From assembly GCF_023061135.1 (NCBI RefSeq), contig NZ_JAKGAN010000008.1:1-64000 (forward strand): 64,000 nucleotides of DNA. Direction: 5' to 3'. This document shows positions 1-7,101 of this stretch, piece after piece. The stretch's first letter is position 1, and the number at the start of each line of letters is the position of its first letter. The position numbers were made by a program, and so were the translations under genes. This DNA is from Chromohalobacter sarecensis. GTDB lineage: Bacteria; Pseudomonadota; Gammaproteobacteria; Pseudomonadales; Halomonadaceae. The notes below the pieces were generated by a model. That model saw only the letters and a program-made list of their open reading frames with translations. It did no database searches and was not told where the DNA came from.

Positions 1-20
1 GGTAATGAACGATATTTTAG

Positions 21-47
21 ACGGCTCCTTTTGGGGCCGTTTTCGTT
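21..47 (+). terminator. Rho-independent terminator at left edge
   Basis: An 8-bp stem (ACGGCTCC with GGGGCCGT, one G-U pair) closes a four-T loop and is followed by TTTCGTTT. It would end transcription of a rightward gene lying outside the window. The same stem recurs at 636 and 7034. Confidence 0.7.
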
Positions 48-161
48 TGTGGCCGGGGATGAGTGCGACCATGCTTGGCTGGCGAGGTTTTTCATCTTCC
101 TGTTGGAGCGCCTTGGCGTCACGATAGGGCGTTGTGCAAAGCTAAATGGGGCTCGGCATTG

Positions 162-602
162 ATGTTCAAGCGTATTCTGGTGGTGTGTACGGGCAATATC
201 TGTCGTAGCCCGGTGGCGGCGGCGCTGTTGCAGCGGGAGTATCCTGAACGAACGATTACCACCGCAGGGCTTGGTGCGCGCGTGGGCGAGGGCGTCGAAG
301 CGCATTCCCGCGCATTGGCGGAGGCCGATCAGCCGGAACTTGCCAAGGCGCTCAAGGCGCACTCGGCACGCCAGATCGATGAGACGATGCTGCGCGAGTC
401 GGATTTGATCCTGGTGATGACGGAACGCCAACGCCGCGCGGTGGGCGAGTTGTTACCCTCGGCATTCGGCAAGACCATGCTGTTCGGGCGCTGGCTGGCC
501 AACCCTGAGATCTCCGACCCTTACGGCAAGAGCGACGAGGCGTTCACGCATATTCATAGGCAATTGGTTAACGCGGCCGAGGCCTGGGCGGGAAAGTTGT
601 AG
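162..602 (+). CDS. wzb: Low-molecular-weight protein tyrosine phosphatase (Wzb/Etp-like)
   Basis: Cytoplasmic phosphatase of the LMW-PTP family, expected to dephosphorylate the C-terminal tyrosines of the Wzc autokinase and so cycle EPS polymerisation and export. The 146-residue protein opens with the P-loop VCTGNICRSP (Cys9, Arg15 of the C-x5-R signature) and carries the general-acid motif SDPYG near residue 108. An upstream in-frame start at 63 would add 33 residues before the P-loop, which does not fit the family, so ATG 162 is chosen. Its kinase partner gene (12611-14809) lies 12 kb downstream, separated by an unrelated catabolic block. A strong terminator follows at once, so it is expressed apart from wza-wzc. 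Confidence 0.9.
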   Translation: MFKRILVVCTGNICRSPVAAALLQREYPERTITTAGLGARVGEGVEAHSRALAEADQPELAKALKAHSARQIDETMLRESDLILVMTERQRRAVGELLPSAFGKTMLFGRWLANPEISDPYGKSDEAFTHIHRQLVNAAEAWAGKL

Positions 603-635
603 ATCCGATTTCAAATAATGTTGTGATGAATGAAT

Positions 636-665
636 AACGGCCCCTTTTTGGGGCCGTTGTTGTTT
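636..665 (+). terminator. Rho-independent terminator of wzb
   Basis: AACGGCCCC / GGGGCCGTT is a perfect 9-bp stem around five T residues, followed by a T-rich tail (GTTGTTT). It lies 34 bp after the wzb stop codon. Confidence 0.85.
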
Positions 666-764
666 GTGGGGCGAGCGTCGGTACCAGCGTGGCGATGACG
701 GCGGTGCCTGACACTGAGATACTGTGGTTAGCGTTCCGCCAGGCAACCGATCGGGTTATGAGCA

Positions 765-1691
765 ATGGATATTCCCCACCAACGGTTAGTGTACTTCCAG
801 GTAACGATCGAGGCGGGGTCGGTACGTCAGGCGGCTGCGCGGCTGGACATTGCGCCGTCGGCGGTCAGTCGCCAGCTTTCATTGATCGAGGAGGCGCTTG
901 GTGCGCCGCTGCTGGAGCGTTCGCGGCAAGGTGTGGTACCGACGTCGGTGGGAGAGATGCTGCTGGATTACTGCCGCAAGCGCGCGGCACTCGATGATAA
1001 CTTCAGTGAGGCGCTGGATGCCTACCAGCGGCTGGAAACCGGTCATCTCTCGCTGACGGTCGGGGAGGGTTTCGTCGGGGATCTTCTCGATACGCCGTTG
1101 CGGACGTTTACCGAGCGGTATAGCGGTGTCCGTCTCGATGTGGATACGGGCAGTACCAGCGACATCATCGAGGCGGTAGTCGAAGACGAGGCCCATATTG
1201 GCTTGATGTACCACGAGCGGCTGCATCCGCAATTGCGTTTCTGGCATTCCAGCCGTCAGCCGCTGGTGGCGTTGATGTCGCCCGCGCATCCTTTGGCGGC
1301 TATCGAGAACGAATTGTCTCTCGCTGCGCTCAGCGAGCACTCCATGGCATTGTGGCGCACCGGCCACGGGGTGCGTCAGTTGGTCGATGAGGGCTTTCGC
1401 GAGGCGGGCTTGGGGCAGCACGTCACGATGCAGACCAATTCGCTTTCGGTGCTGCTGCATGCGGCCAGGTCGGAGCTCACCCTCACGCTGCTGCCGGCCT
1501 TTGCGGCTGCTCGGGAACTAGAGGACGGGGCGCTCGTGGCTCGCGCCGTCGATTGTGAACGCTTTCGTCAGGCGCATGCGCATATCATCACCCGGGTCGG
1601 GCGACGCATGCCGAAGGCAGGCCTGCAGTTATTGCGGCATCTCGAGCGCTGGATGCGGGCATTCAACTCGCGGCGGGGAACCGGCCATTGA
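765..1691 (+). CDS. LysR-family transcriptional regulator
   Basis: A 308-residue LysR-type regulator. The N-terminal winged helix-turn-helix (about residues 5-64) reads GSVRQAAARLDIAPSAVSRQ, the classic LysR recognition segment. The rest (about 90-295) is the periplasmic-binding-protein-like effector domain. It is convergent with the operon at 1755-6889, whose products (aldehyde dehydrogenase, hydroxyacid dehydrogenase, amidohydrolase, membrane protein) make it the most likely target. A TCGAA-N10-TTCGA dyad in front of that operon (6984-7003) is a candidate binding site. The effector is unknown. Confidence 0.92.
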   Translation: MDIPHQRLVYFQVTIEAGSVRQAAARLDIAPSAVSRQLSLIEEALGAPLLERSRQGVVPTSVGEMLLDYCRKRAALDDNFSEALDAYQRLETGHLSLTVGEGFVGDLLDTPLRTFTERYSGVRLDVDTGSTSDIIEAVVEDEAHIGLMYHERLHPQLRFWHSSRQPLVALMSPAHPLAAIENELSLAALSEHSMALWRTGHGVRQLVDEGFREAGLGQHVTMQTNSLSVLLHAARSELTLTLLPAFAAARELEDGALVARAVDCERFRQAHAHIITRVGRRMPKAGLQLLRHLERWMRAFNSRRGTGH

Positions 1692-1715
1692 AGTTGGCGA
1701 GAAACCAAGTTCATG

Positions 1716-1747
1716 ACCGGCAGCCAGATGCGCCTGACTGCCGGTTT
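1716..1747. terminator. Hairpin between convergent LysR gene and dehydrogenase operon
   Basis: ACCGGCAG (1716-1723) and CTGCCGGT (1738-1745) form a perfect 8-bp stem with a 14-nt loop in the 63-bp gap between two convergent genes. The T-tract is short, so it is a weak or bidirectional terminator. Confidence 0.5.
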
Positions 1748-1754
1748 GTCGTCG

Positions 1755-3317
1755 TCAGCCCACGCCGCTGCCATAGCCCATGGCGACGCTGGCGGTAGGG
1801 GCGGTTTCCACCCATACGCTCTGTGCCACGGTGTATTCCTTGAGTCCTTCCAAGCCGCTGGAGCGCCCGAAGCCGCTGTCGCCGAAACCACCGAATGGCG
1901 ACATGACGTTGATCGCCTTGTAGCTGTTGATCCATACCGTGCCCGCTCGCAGGCGAGCCGCGACGCGATGGGCGCGAGCCGGGTCCTGGGTCCAGACGGC
2001 GCCGGCCAGGCCGAAGCGCGTGGCATTGGCCATCCGTACGGCGTCTTCTTCGTTATCGAACGGCATGACGACCAGCACCGGGCCGAACACTTCCTCGCGG
2101 GCGATCGCCATCTCCTCGGTGACGTCCGCCAGGACCGTGGGTGCCAGGAAATAGCCCTCGGCTTCTCCCGGCAAGTCCGCCGGGCGTTGCCCGCCACACA
2201 AGAGACGCGCGCCGTGCTGGCGGGCCGTCTCGATCATAGAGGTGATGTGCTGATACTGCTTGGCGTTCTGTATCGGGCCCATCTGGGTCGCTTCGTCGCT
2301 GGGCAGCCCCACGTGGATCTCGCCCGCAGCGCGCGCCAGACGCTCGCAGACCTCTTCGAACGCCTCGCGCTGTACCAGTAGGCGAGACCCCGCGACGCAG
2401 CTCTGACCCGCGGCGGCGAAGATCGCCGCCTGGGCTCCGGCCACGGCATCGTCGAGCCGGGCATCGTCGAACACGATGTTGGCCGACTTGCCGCCCAACT
2501 CCAGCACGCTGGGCACCAGACGTGTGGCGCCGGCCTGGGCGATGCGTCGGCCACTCTCGGGGGAGCCGACGAATACCAGTTTGCTGATGCCGTCATGGCC
2601 GGTGAGTGCCGCGCCCGTGGTGGGTCCGACGCCGTTGACGATGTTGATCAGTCCCTTGGGCAACCCGCTGCGTTCCATCAGCATGACAATGGCCACTGAC
2701 GAGAAGGGCGTCATTTCCGACGGCTTGAGCACGGCCCCGTTGCCGGCGGCGATCGCCGGCGCCAATTGCCAGGCACAGGTGAACATGGGCGCGTTCCACG
2801 GCGTGATCTGACCGACCACGCCATACGGCACATGGCGAACATAGTTGAGGTGCGAGGTGGGTACCGGAATCACCTCGCCGTGCTGCTTGTCGCACCAGCC
2901 GGCGTAGTACTCGAACATCTCGCGGACCTTGTTCACCTCGCCCCGGCAGTCGCGAATGGGCTTGCCCGCGACCACGCTTTCCAGTTGAGCGAGGGTCTCT
3001 TCATGGCCGCGTAGCGCCCAGGCCGCCATCGTCATGCGGCGGCCACGCTCGCTGGCGGTCAGCGACATCCATTCCTGCTGGCCGAGGGTGGCCGCTTCCA
3101 CGGCGCTGGCCACTAGCTCGGCGCCGGCATCGAGATAACCGATCAGCGGCAGTCCGGTCACGGGGTCGAGCAGCTCGATACGCTCGCCTTGGCCGGGTGC
3201 CAATTCCCCCGCGACCCAGTTGCTCAGGGGCGTGTCGGCATTCGTGTCGGCCTGCATGCCCAGCGTGGCCAGCAGCTCGGTGACGCGCTCGACGGCTGTG
3301 GTATTGAGAGCGTTCAT
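1755..3317 (-). CDS. NAD(P)-dependent aldehyde dehydrogenase
   Basis: A 520-residue member of the aldehyde dehydrogenase superfamily, oxidising an aldehyde to the acid. The cofactor-binding region has TPWNAPM and LKPSEMTP, the glutamate motif is LELGGKSAN, and the nucleophile motif is GQSCVAGSR. It is about 20-30 residues longer at the N-terminus than typical betaine- or benzaldehyde-type enzymes. Its ATG overlaps the stop codon of the upstream dehydrogenase in an ATGA arrangement, so the two are translationally coupled. It is the last gene of a four-gene operon with an M20 hydrolase and a DUF3100 membrane protein; the substrate cannot be read from sequence. Confidence 0.9.
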   Translation of the reverse strand: MNALNTTAVERVTELLATLGMQADTNADTPLSNWVAGELAPGQGERIELLDPVTGLPLIGYLDAGAELVASAVEAATLGQQEWMSLTASERGRRMTMAAWALRGHEETLAQLESVVAGKPIRDCRGEVNKVREMFEYYAGWCDKQHGEVIPVPTSHLNYVRHVPYGVVGQITPWNAPMFTCAWQLAPAIAAGNGAVLKPSEMTPFSSVAIVMLMERSGLPKGLINIVNGVGPTTGAALTGHDGISKLVFVGSPESGRRIAQAGATRLVPSVLELGGKSANIVFDDARLDDAVAGAQAAIFAAAGQSCVAGSRLLVQREAFEEVCERLARAAGEIHVGLPSDEATQMGPIQNAKQYQHITSMIETARQHGARLLCGGQRPADLPGEAEGYFLAPTVLADVTEEMAIAREEVFGPVLVVMPFDNEEDAVRMANATRFGLAGAVWTQDPARAHRVAARLRAGTVWINSYKAINVMSPFGGFGDSGFGRSSGLEGLKEYTVAQSVWVETAPTASVAMGYGSGVG

Positions 3318-4216
3318 CGTGTTTCCTCCTGATTGGAGAAGGGGGCATCCGTTTGCGCCAGGGCCAGGATGGTGTCGGTGATACGATTGAAATCGGCACT
3401 GTCGGGTAGGCCGGCCGGATCGTCATGCCAGCGCGCCACGACCTGCTCCAGCAGCTCCAGCGGGAGCTCCATGTGGTGGGCCGCGTCGCGCGCCAGGCGT
3501 AGGTCCTTGCGCATCAGGCCGGTCGTGAACCCCGAGTCGAAGGCGTCGGAAAGAATCCACTTGGGGAAGTTGACCTCGCTGACGGCACTGCGCCCGGAGC
3601 CACTGTTCAGCCCGGCCAGGCAGGCCGCCGGGTCCACCCCGGCGCGGGCCGCCAGGGTGACCGCCTCGGCCGTGGTGAGCAGGTGGGCCGCGCAGAGATA
3701 GTTGTTGGCCAGCTTGACCACATGGCCGCTGCCCGCTGGGCCGACGTGGGTATAGCGCGCCGACATCGCCTCGAGCATGGGAGCGAGCCGCTCGATGGTG
3801 GCCGGCTCCCCGCCCAGCAGCATGCCGAGGGCGCCGGACGCCGCGCCCGCCGGGCCGCCGCTCACCGGCGCGTCGAGCCACTCGATGCCGGCCTCGACTA
3901 CCTTCTGGGCTAGCTCGCGAGTGACGGCCGGATCGCTGGTCGTGGTATCGACGATGACGCTGCCCTTCGGGGCGAGCTGCAGGAGCCCGGGCGAGGCTTC
4001 GATGACCTCGCGGACATGGGTCGAGGTGGGTAGCGAGAGCAGGTAAACGTCGGCCTCGGGGAGGGTGTCCAGGCGCGTGACGTTCAGCCCGCGGGCCGCC
4101 AGGGAGTCCCGCGCCGCGTCGTATACGTCCGTCCCCGTGACGGCGAAACCGGCGGCATGCAGGGTCATCGCCATGTTGCCGCCCATCTGTCCTAAACCGA
4201 TCACGACTATGTTCAT
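3314..4216 (-). CDS. NAD-binding beta-hydroxyacid dehydrogenase (3-hydroxyisobutyrate dehydrogenase family)
   Basis: A 300-residue oxidoreductase of the 3-hydroxyisobutyrate / tartronate-semialdehyde reductase family. The Rossmann start is VIGLGQMGGNMA, the substrate-binding signature is DAPVSGGPAGA, and the catalytic-lysine region is GSGHVVKLANNYLCA. The start at 4216 follows a GGAG ribosome site and gives the normal family length; the open frame upstream has no family homology. Stop and next start overlap (ATGA) with the aldehyde dehydrogenase. Together they could interconvert a hydroxyacid or semialdehyde with the corresponding acid. The exact substrate is unknown. Confidence 0.88.
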   Translation of the reverse strand: MNIVVIGLGQMGGNMAMTLHAAGFAVTGTDVYDAARDSLAARGLNVTRLDTLPEADVYLLSLPTSTHVREVIEASPGLLQLAPKGSVIVDTTTSDPAVTRELAQKVVEAGIEWLDAPVSGGPAGAASGALGMLLGGEPATIERLAPMLEAMSARYTHVGPAGSGHVVKLANNYLCAAHLLTTAEAVTLAARAGVDPAACLAGLNSGSGRSAVSEVNFPKWILSDAFDSGFTTGLMRKDLRLARDAAHHMELPLELLEQVVARWHDDPAGLPDSADFNRITDTILALAQTDAPFSNQEETR

Positions 4217-4392
4217 GTCAACTCCAGATTTGTCGTTGTTGCGAAGTGTTCGTTCGAGTATTGGTTGTTTGCGTTGAGTCGTTTGTACCGAAAACGGGCA
4301 TCGGGGCCCCGGGCCATGCCCCGCAAGGCATGGCAAAAATGCATGGAAAAACGTATGGCAAAAGCGTGCGGTCGTTGGGTGTGGCCGCCGTG

Positions 4393-5562
4393 TCAGCGTT
4401 TGTCCCGTTCGCACTCGTCTAGAAGCGTTCTCGCCAGCGCCGTCCAGTACGCCACCCCAATGGGCGCCAGGGCATCGTTGAAGTCGTAATGCGGGTTGTG
4501 CAGCGCCGCGCTGTCCTCGCCGTTGCCCAGCCAGATATAGGCGCCTGGGCGCTGCTGGAGCATGAAGGCGAAATCTTCCGATGCCATTGAGGGGGGCAGG
4601 TTGCGGTGGACCCGGTGAATGTCCGGCAGCGCTTCCAGCACCTCGGCACAGCGCGCGGCGTGTGCGGGAGTGTTGAAGGTGGCCGGATAGCGCGATTGGT
4701 AATCGATGTCGGCCTCCAGACCATGGAAGGTGGCCATGGCCGCGATCGCCTGCCGAAAACGTGTTTCGAGGTGGTCGCGCAGCTCGGGATCGAAGCAACG
4801 CACGGTGCCGCACAGCTCCACCGTTTCGGGCATGACGTTGTAGGCATCTCCGGCGTGAAACTGAGTCACGCTCATCACGGCGGTCTGGTGCGCTGGGGTT
4901 TCCCGGCTGACGATGCCTTGCAGTTGATTGACCAGTTGGCAGGCCGCCAATACCACGTCCTTGCCCAGGTACGGCATAGCGGCGTGGCAGCCGTGACCCG
5001 TGAGCGTCACGCGGAAGACATCGAAGGCCGCCATGACCGCCGTGTCGTGGACGGCGGCTTCGCCGACCGCCATGCCCGGCCAGTTATGCACGCCGTAGAC
5101 GGCTTCCATCGGGAAACGCTCGAACAGGCCTTCCTCGACCATGACGCGCCCGCCGCCTTCGTTTTCTTCCGCCGGTTGGAAGATGAAATACACCCGGCCG
5201 GCAAAGTCGGGCGCTTGGGCGAGTGTACGAGCGGCGCCCAGCAGCATGGTGGTATGGCCATCGTGGCCGCAGGCGTGCATCTTGCCGGGCGTCGTCGAGG
5301 CATGGGCGACATCGTTGGCTTCGCGCACGTCCAGGGCGTCGATATCGGCCCGCAGCCCGATGGCACGTTCGCCGCCATGGCGACCGTCCACCCAGGCGAC
5401 GACACCGGTGCCGCCGCCGAGGCCGGTGACCTTGTCGATACCGGCGTCCTCGAGAATCTCGACGATGCGCGCGCTGGTGCGATGTTCCTCGAACGCGGTT
5501 TCCGGCTGGCGATGGAAGGCATGGCGCCATTCGCGCAACAACGCGGGGGTGGTGGTCGTCAT
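4393..5562 (-). CDS. M20 family metallo-amidohydrolase
   Basis: A 389-residue M20D-type amidohydrolase (hippurate hydrolase / N-acyl-amino-acid amidohydrolase / IAA-amino-acid hydrolase group), hydrolysing an amide bond in the cytoplasm. Di-metal motifs are visible: ACGHDGHTTMLLGAA, FQPAEENEGGG, VHNWPG, and near the C-terminus PSMASEDFAFML. The start at 5562 is preferred because AAGGAG lies 6 nt upstream; an in-frame ATG at 5586 would add eight residues. It sits between the DUF3100 membrane protein and the dehydrogenase pair, suggesting that an imported N-acyl or amide compound is cleaved and the freed part oxidised. That substrate class is inference. Confidence 0.9.
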   Translation of the reverse strand: MTTTTPALLREWRHAFHRQPETAFEEHRTSARIVEILEDAGIDKVTGLGGGTGVVAWVDGRHGGERAIGLRADIDALDVREANDVAHASTTPGKMHACGHDGHTTMLLGAARTLAQAPDFAGRVYFIFQPAEENEGGGRVMVEEGLFERFPMEAVYGVHNWPGMAVGEAAVHDTAVMAAFDVFRVTLTGHGCHAAMPYLGKDVVLAACQLVNQLQGIVSRETPAHQTAVMSVTQFHAGDAYNVMPETVELCGTVRCFDPELRDHLETRFRQAIAAMATFHGLEADIDYQSRYPATFNTPAHAARCAEVLEALPDIHRVHRNLPPSMASEDFAFMLQQRPGAYIWLGNGEDSAALHNPHYDFNDALAPIGVAYWTALARTLLDECERDKR

Positions 5563-5590
5563 CAGGGTCTCCTTGTCTCCTTTCATGGCG

Positions 5591-6889
5591 TTACAAAAGC
5601 GCCTGGGCCACGATGGCCGAGCCGATGAAGGTACCCGTGAACACCAGCAGCGACACGATGATCAGCTTCCAGCCGACCTGGCGGAACATGGTGAACTCGC
5701 GGGGCGAGAGCGCCAGACCTGCATAGGCGAGTACCGGCGTCACGATGGCCAAAAAGCTCACGGATTGAAGCTGCGCCACGATCCAGGCGTTGCCGGGGAA
5801 CCAGGGCAGGGTCACGGCGATGCTGACCAGCGATACCCAGGCCACGCCGGGCAGATAGAAGGGCGCGAAGCGCGTGATGAGAAGCCCCAGCATGGTCATG
5901 GCGTAAAGGATCACCATGCCCGGCAAGGCCTCCAGGAGGGAGCCGCCGTTGATGGTATTGCTGACCCAGGCCACCACGCATACCACGGCCATCACGATGG
6001 CGGTCTGGCCGAGGTGACGCTCGGGACGCTCTTCCTCGCTCGGGGCCGTGGCAACGTCAGGCTCGGCCGTCGCCTTGACGCCTGTGGATGTCGCCATGCG
6101 CCGGCCGGAACACCATTTGAAGATGCGTTCTGCCACCGGCAAAGCGATGAACAGCGAAATATACAGGCCGGTGGCGTAGGTCAGCAGGTTGCTGGCGCCG
6201 GCAAAGGCCAGTAGCTCATCGCGCATTTCCGGCAGGGCCCCGGCAATGGCGCCCGAACAGGCCGCGACCATGCTGCCACTGCCCACGCCGCAGGCCATGG
6301 CCAACGCGCGGGGATCGAAGATATCGAGCGTCGTCAGGTAACCGGCCATGAGCGCGAACCACAGGGTGCCGAACATGGTGCCCACGACATAGACCCCCAT
6401 GACGCCGATGCCTTCGGGGCCCTTGAGTCCGTATTTGTCGGAGATGATGGCGATGTTGGGCTCGCGTGCGATGGAATACGTCGCGCCGATGGCTTCACGG
6501 CCCATCTTCAGCACGAGTACTGCAAACGGCATGGCGATCAGCATGGTGCCCAGGTTCCCCAACTCCTGCAGGACCAGGGCAGGCCCTGCGCTGAGTATCT
6601 GATCGATGGCAGGCCCGATCGTGGAGCCGAACCGAGCGATGAAGGGCATGATCGACAGCAAGATGATGGGCGCCGCTGCCGTACTCAGCTTCACCGGCAT
6701 CAGCCGCGAGGTCGCCGAAAAGAGGTGAGGATTGACCAGCAGGCCGATGATGAATGCATAGAACAGCGGCAACAGCAGTAAACTGCCTGGCCCGAGGGGG
6801 ATCTTGATGATGCCGATGGCTTCCGAGACCAAGGAGGCAACCGCCACCATGACGTGCAAGCGCCAGTCGAGGAGGAGGGAGAGTTTCAT
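5591..6889 (-). CDS. DUF3100 family integral membrane protein (putative transporter)
   Basis: A 432-residue polytopic membrane protein with about 10-11 hydrophobic segments and a charged, low-complexity cytoplasmic stretch near residues 260-290 (TATSTGVKATAEPDVATAP region). I recognise it as the DUF3100 family, which is often found beside M20 amidohydrolases and LysR regulators; its substrate is undescribed as far as I know. It is the first gene of the operon, with AGGAC 8 nt before the ATG. Being upstream of a hydrolase and two dehydrogenases, it is probably the importer of the substrate they act on. Confidence 0.75.
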   Translation of the reverse strand: MKLSLLLDWRLHVMVAVASLVSEAIGIIKIPLGPGSLLLLPLFYAFIIGLLVNPHLFSATSRLMPVKLSTAAAPIILLSIMPFIARFGSTIGPAIDQILSAGPALVLQELGNLGTMLIAMPFAVLVLKMGREAIGATYSIAREPNIAIISDKYGLKGPEGIGVMGVYVVGTMFGTLWFALMAGYLTTLDIFDPRALAMACGVGSGSMVAACSGAIAGALPEMRDELLAFAGASNLLTYATGLYISLFIALPVAERIFKWCSGRRMATSTGVKATAEPDVATAPSEEERPERHLGQTAIVMAVVCVVAWVSNTINGGSLLEALPGMVILYAMTMLGLLITRFAPFYLPGVAWVSLVSIAVTLPWFPGNAWIVAQLQSVSFLAIVTPVLAYAGLALSPREFTMFRQVGWKLIIVSLLVFTGTFIGSAIVAQALL

Positions 6890-6983
6890 GGTGTTGTCCT
6901 GTTTTTGTAATAAACGGATTTGTAATTGCGGAAATGGTGCGGCAGTCGCCGGTGGACCCTGCCCATCCCCGTCAACTCGAGTA

Positions 6984-7003
6984 TCGAAGTGGATAGTGTT
7001 CGA
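6984..7003. promoter_or_regulatory. Candidate LysR-type operator upstream of the DUF3100 operon
   Basis: TCGAA (6984-6988), ten bases, then TTCGA (6999-7003): a dyad with the T-N11-A geometry of LysR binding sites. It lies 95-115 bp before the start of the operon that is convergent with the LysR gene. Assignment is by geometry and context only. Confidence 0.35.
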
Positions 7004-7033
7004 ATAAAAGGAGAGAAGCGTTCTAATTAATAG

Positions 7034-7056
7034 CGGCCCCTTTTTGGGGCCGTTTT
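7034..7056. terminator. Terminator-like hairpin, third copy of the CGGCCCC stem
   Basis: CGGCCCC / GGGGCCG with a five-T loop, followed on the + strand by TTTTCG. It is nearly identical to the wzb terminator at 636. No rightward gene precedes it. It may serve the leftward beta-helix gene ending at 7102, though its stronger T-tract faces the other way. Confidence 0.6.
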
Positions 7057-7101
7057 CGTGTGTGGGGTGGGGCGTTTGTGGAGCGAGATTTAGCCACGGT
7101 G

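Noticed and set aside
4606-5628. Long rightward open frame opposite the M20 amidohydrolase and start of the DUF3100 gene region
   Set aside because: It mirrors a well-conserved M20 gene on the other strand, has low-complexity His/Ala/Gly/Arg content and no ribosome site. Long antisense frames are common in GC-rich DNA.
5141-6214. 357-codon rightward open frame
   Set aside because: Antisense to the amidohydrolase and membrane-protein genes, with repetitive Arg/Ser/Pro content.
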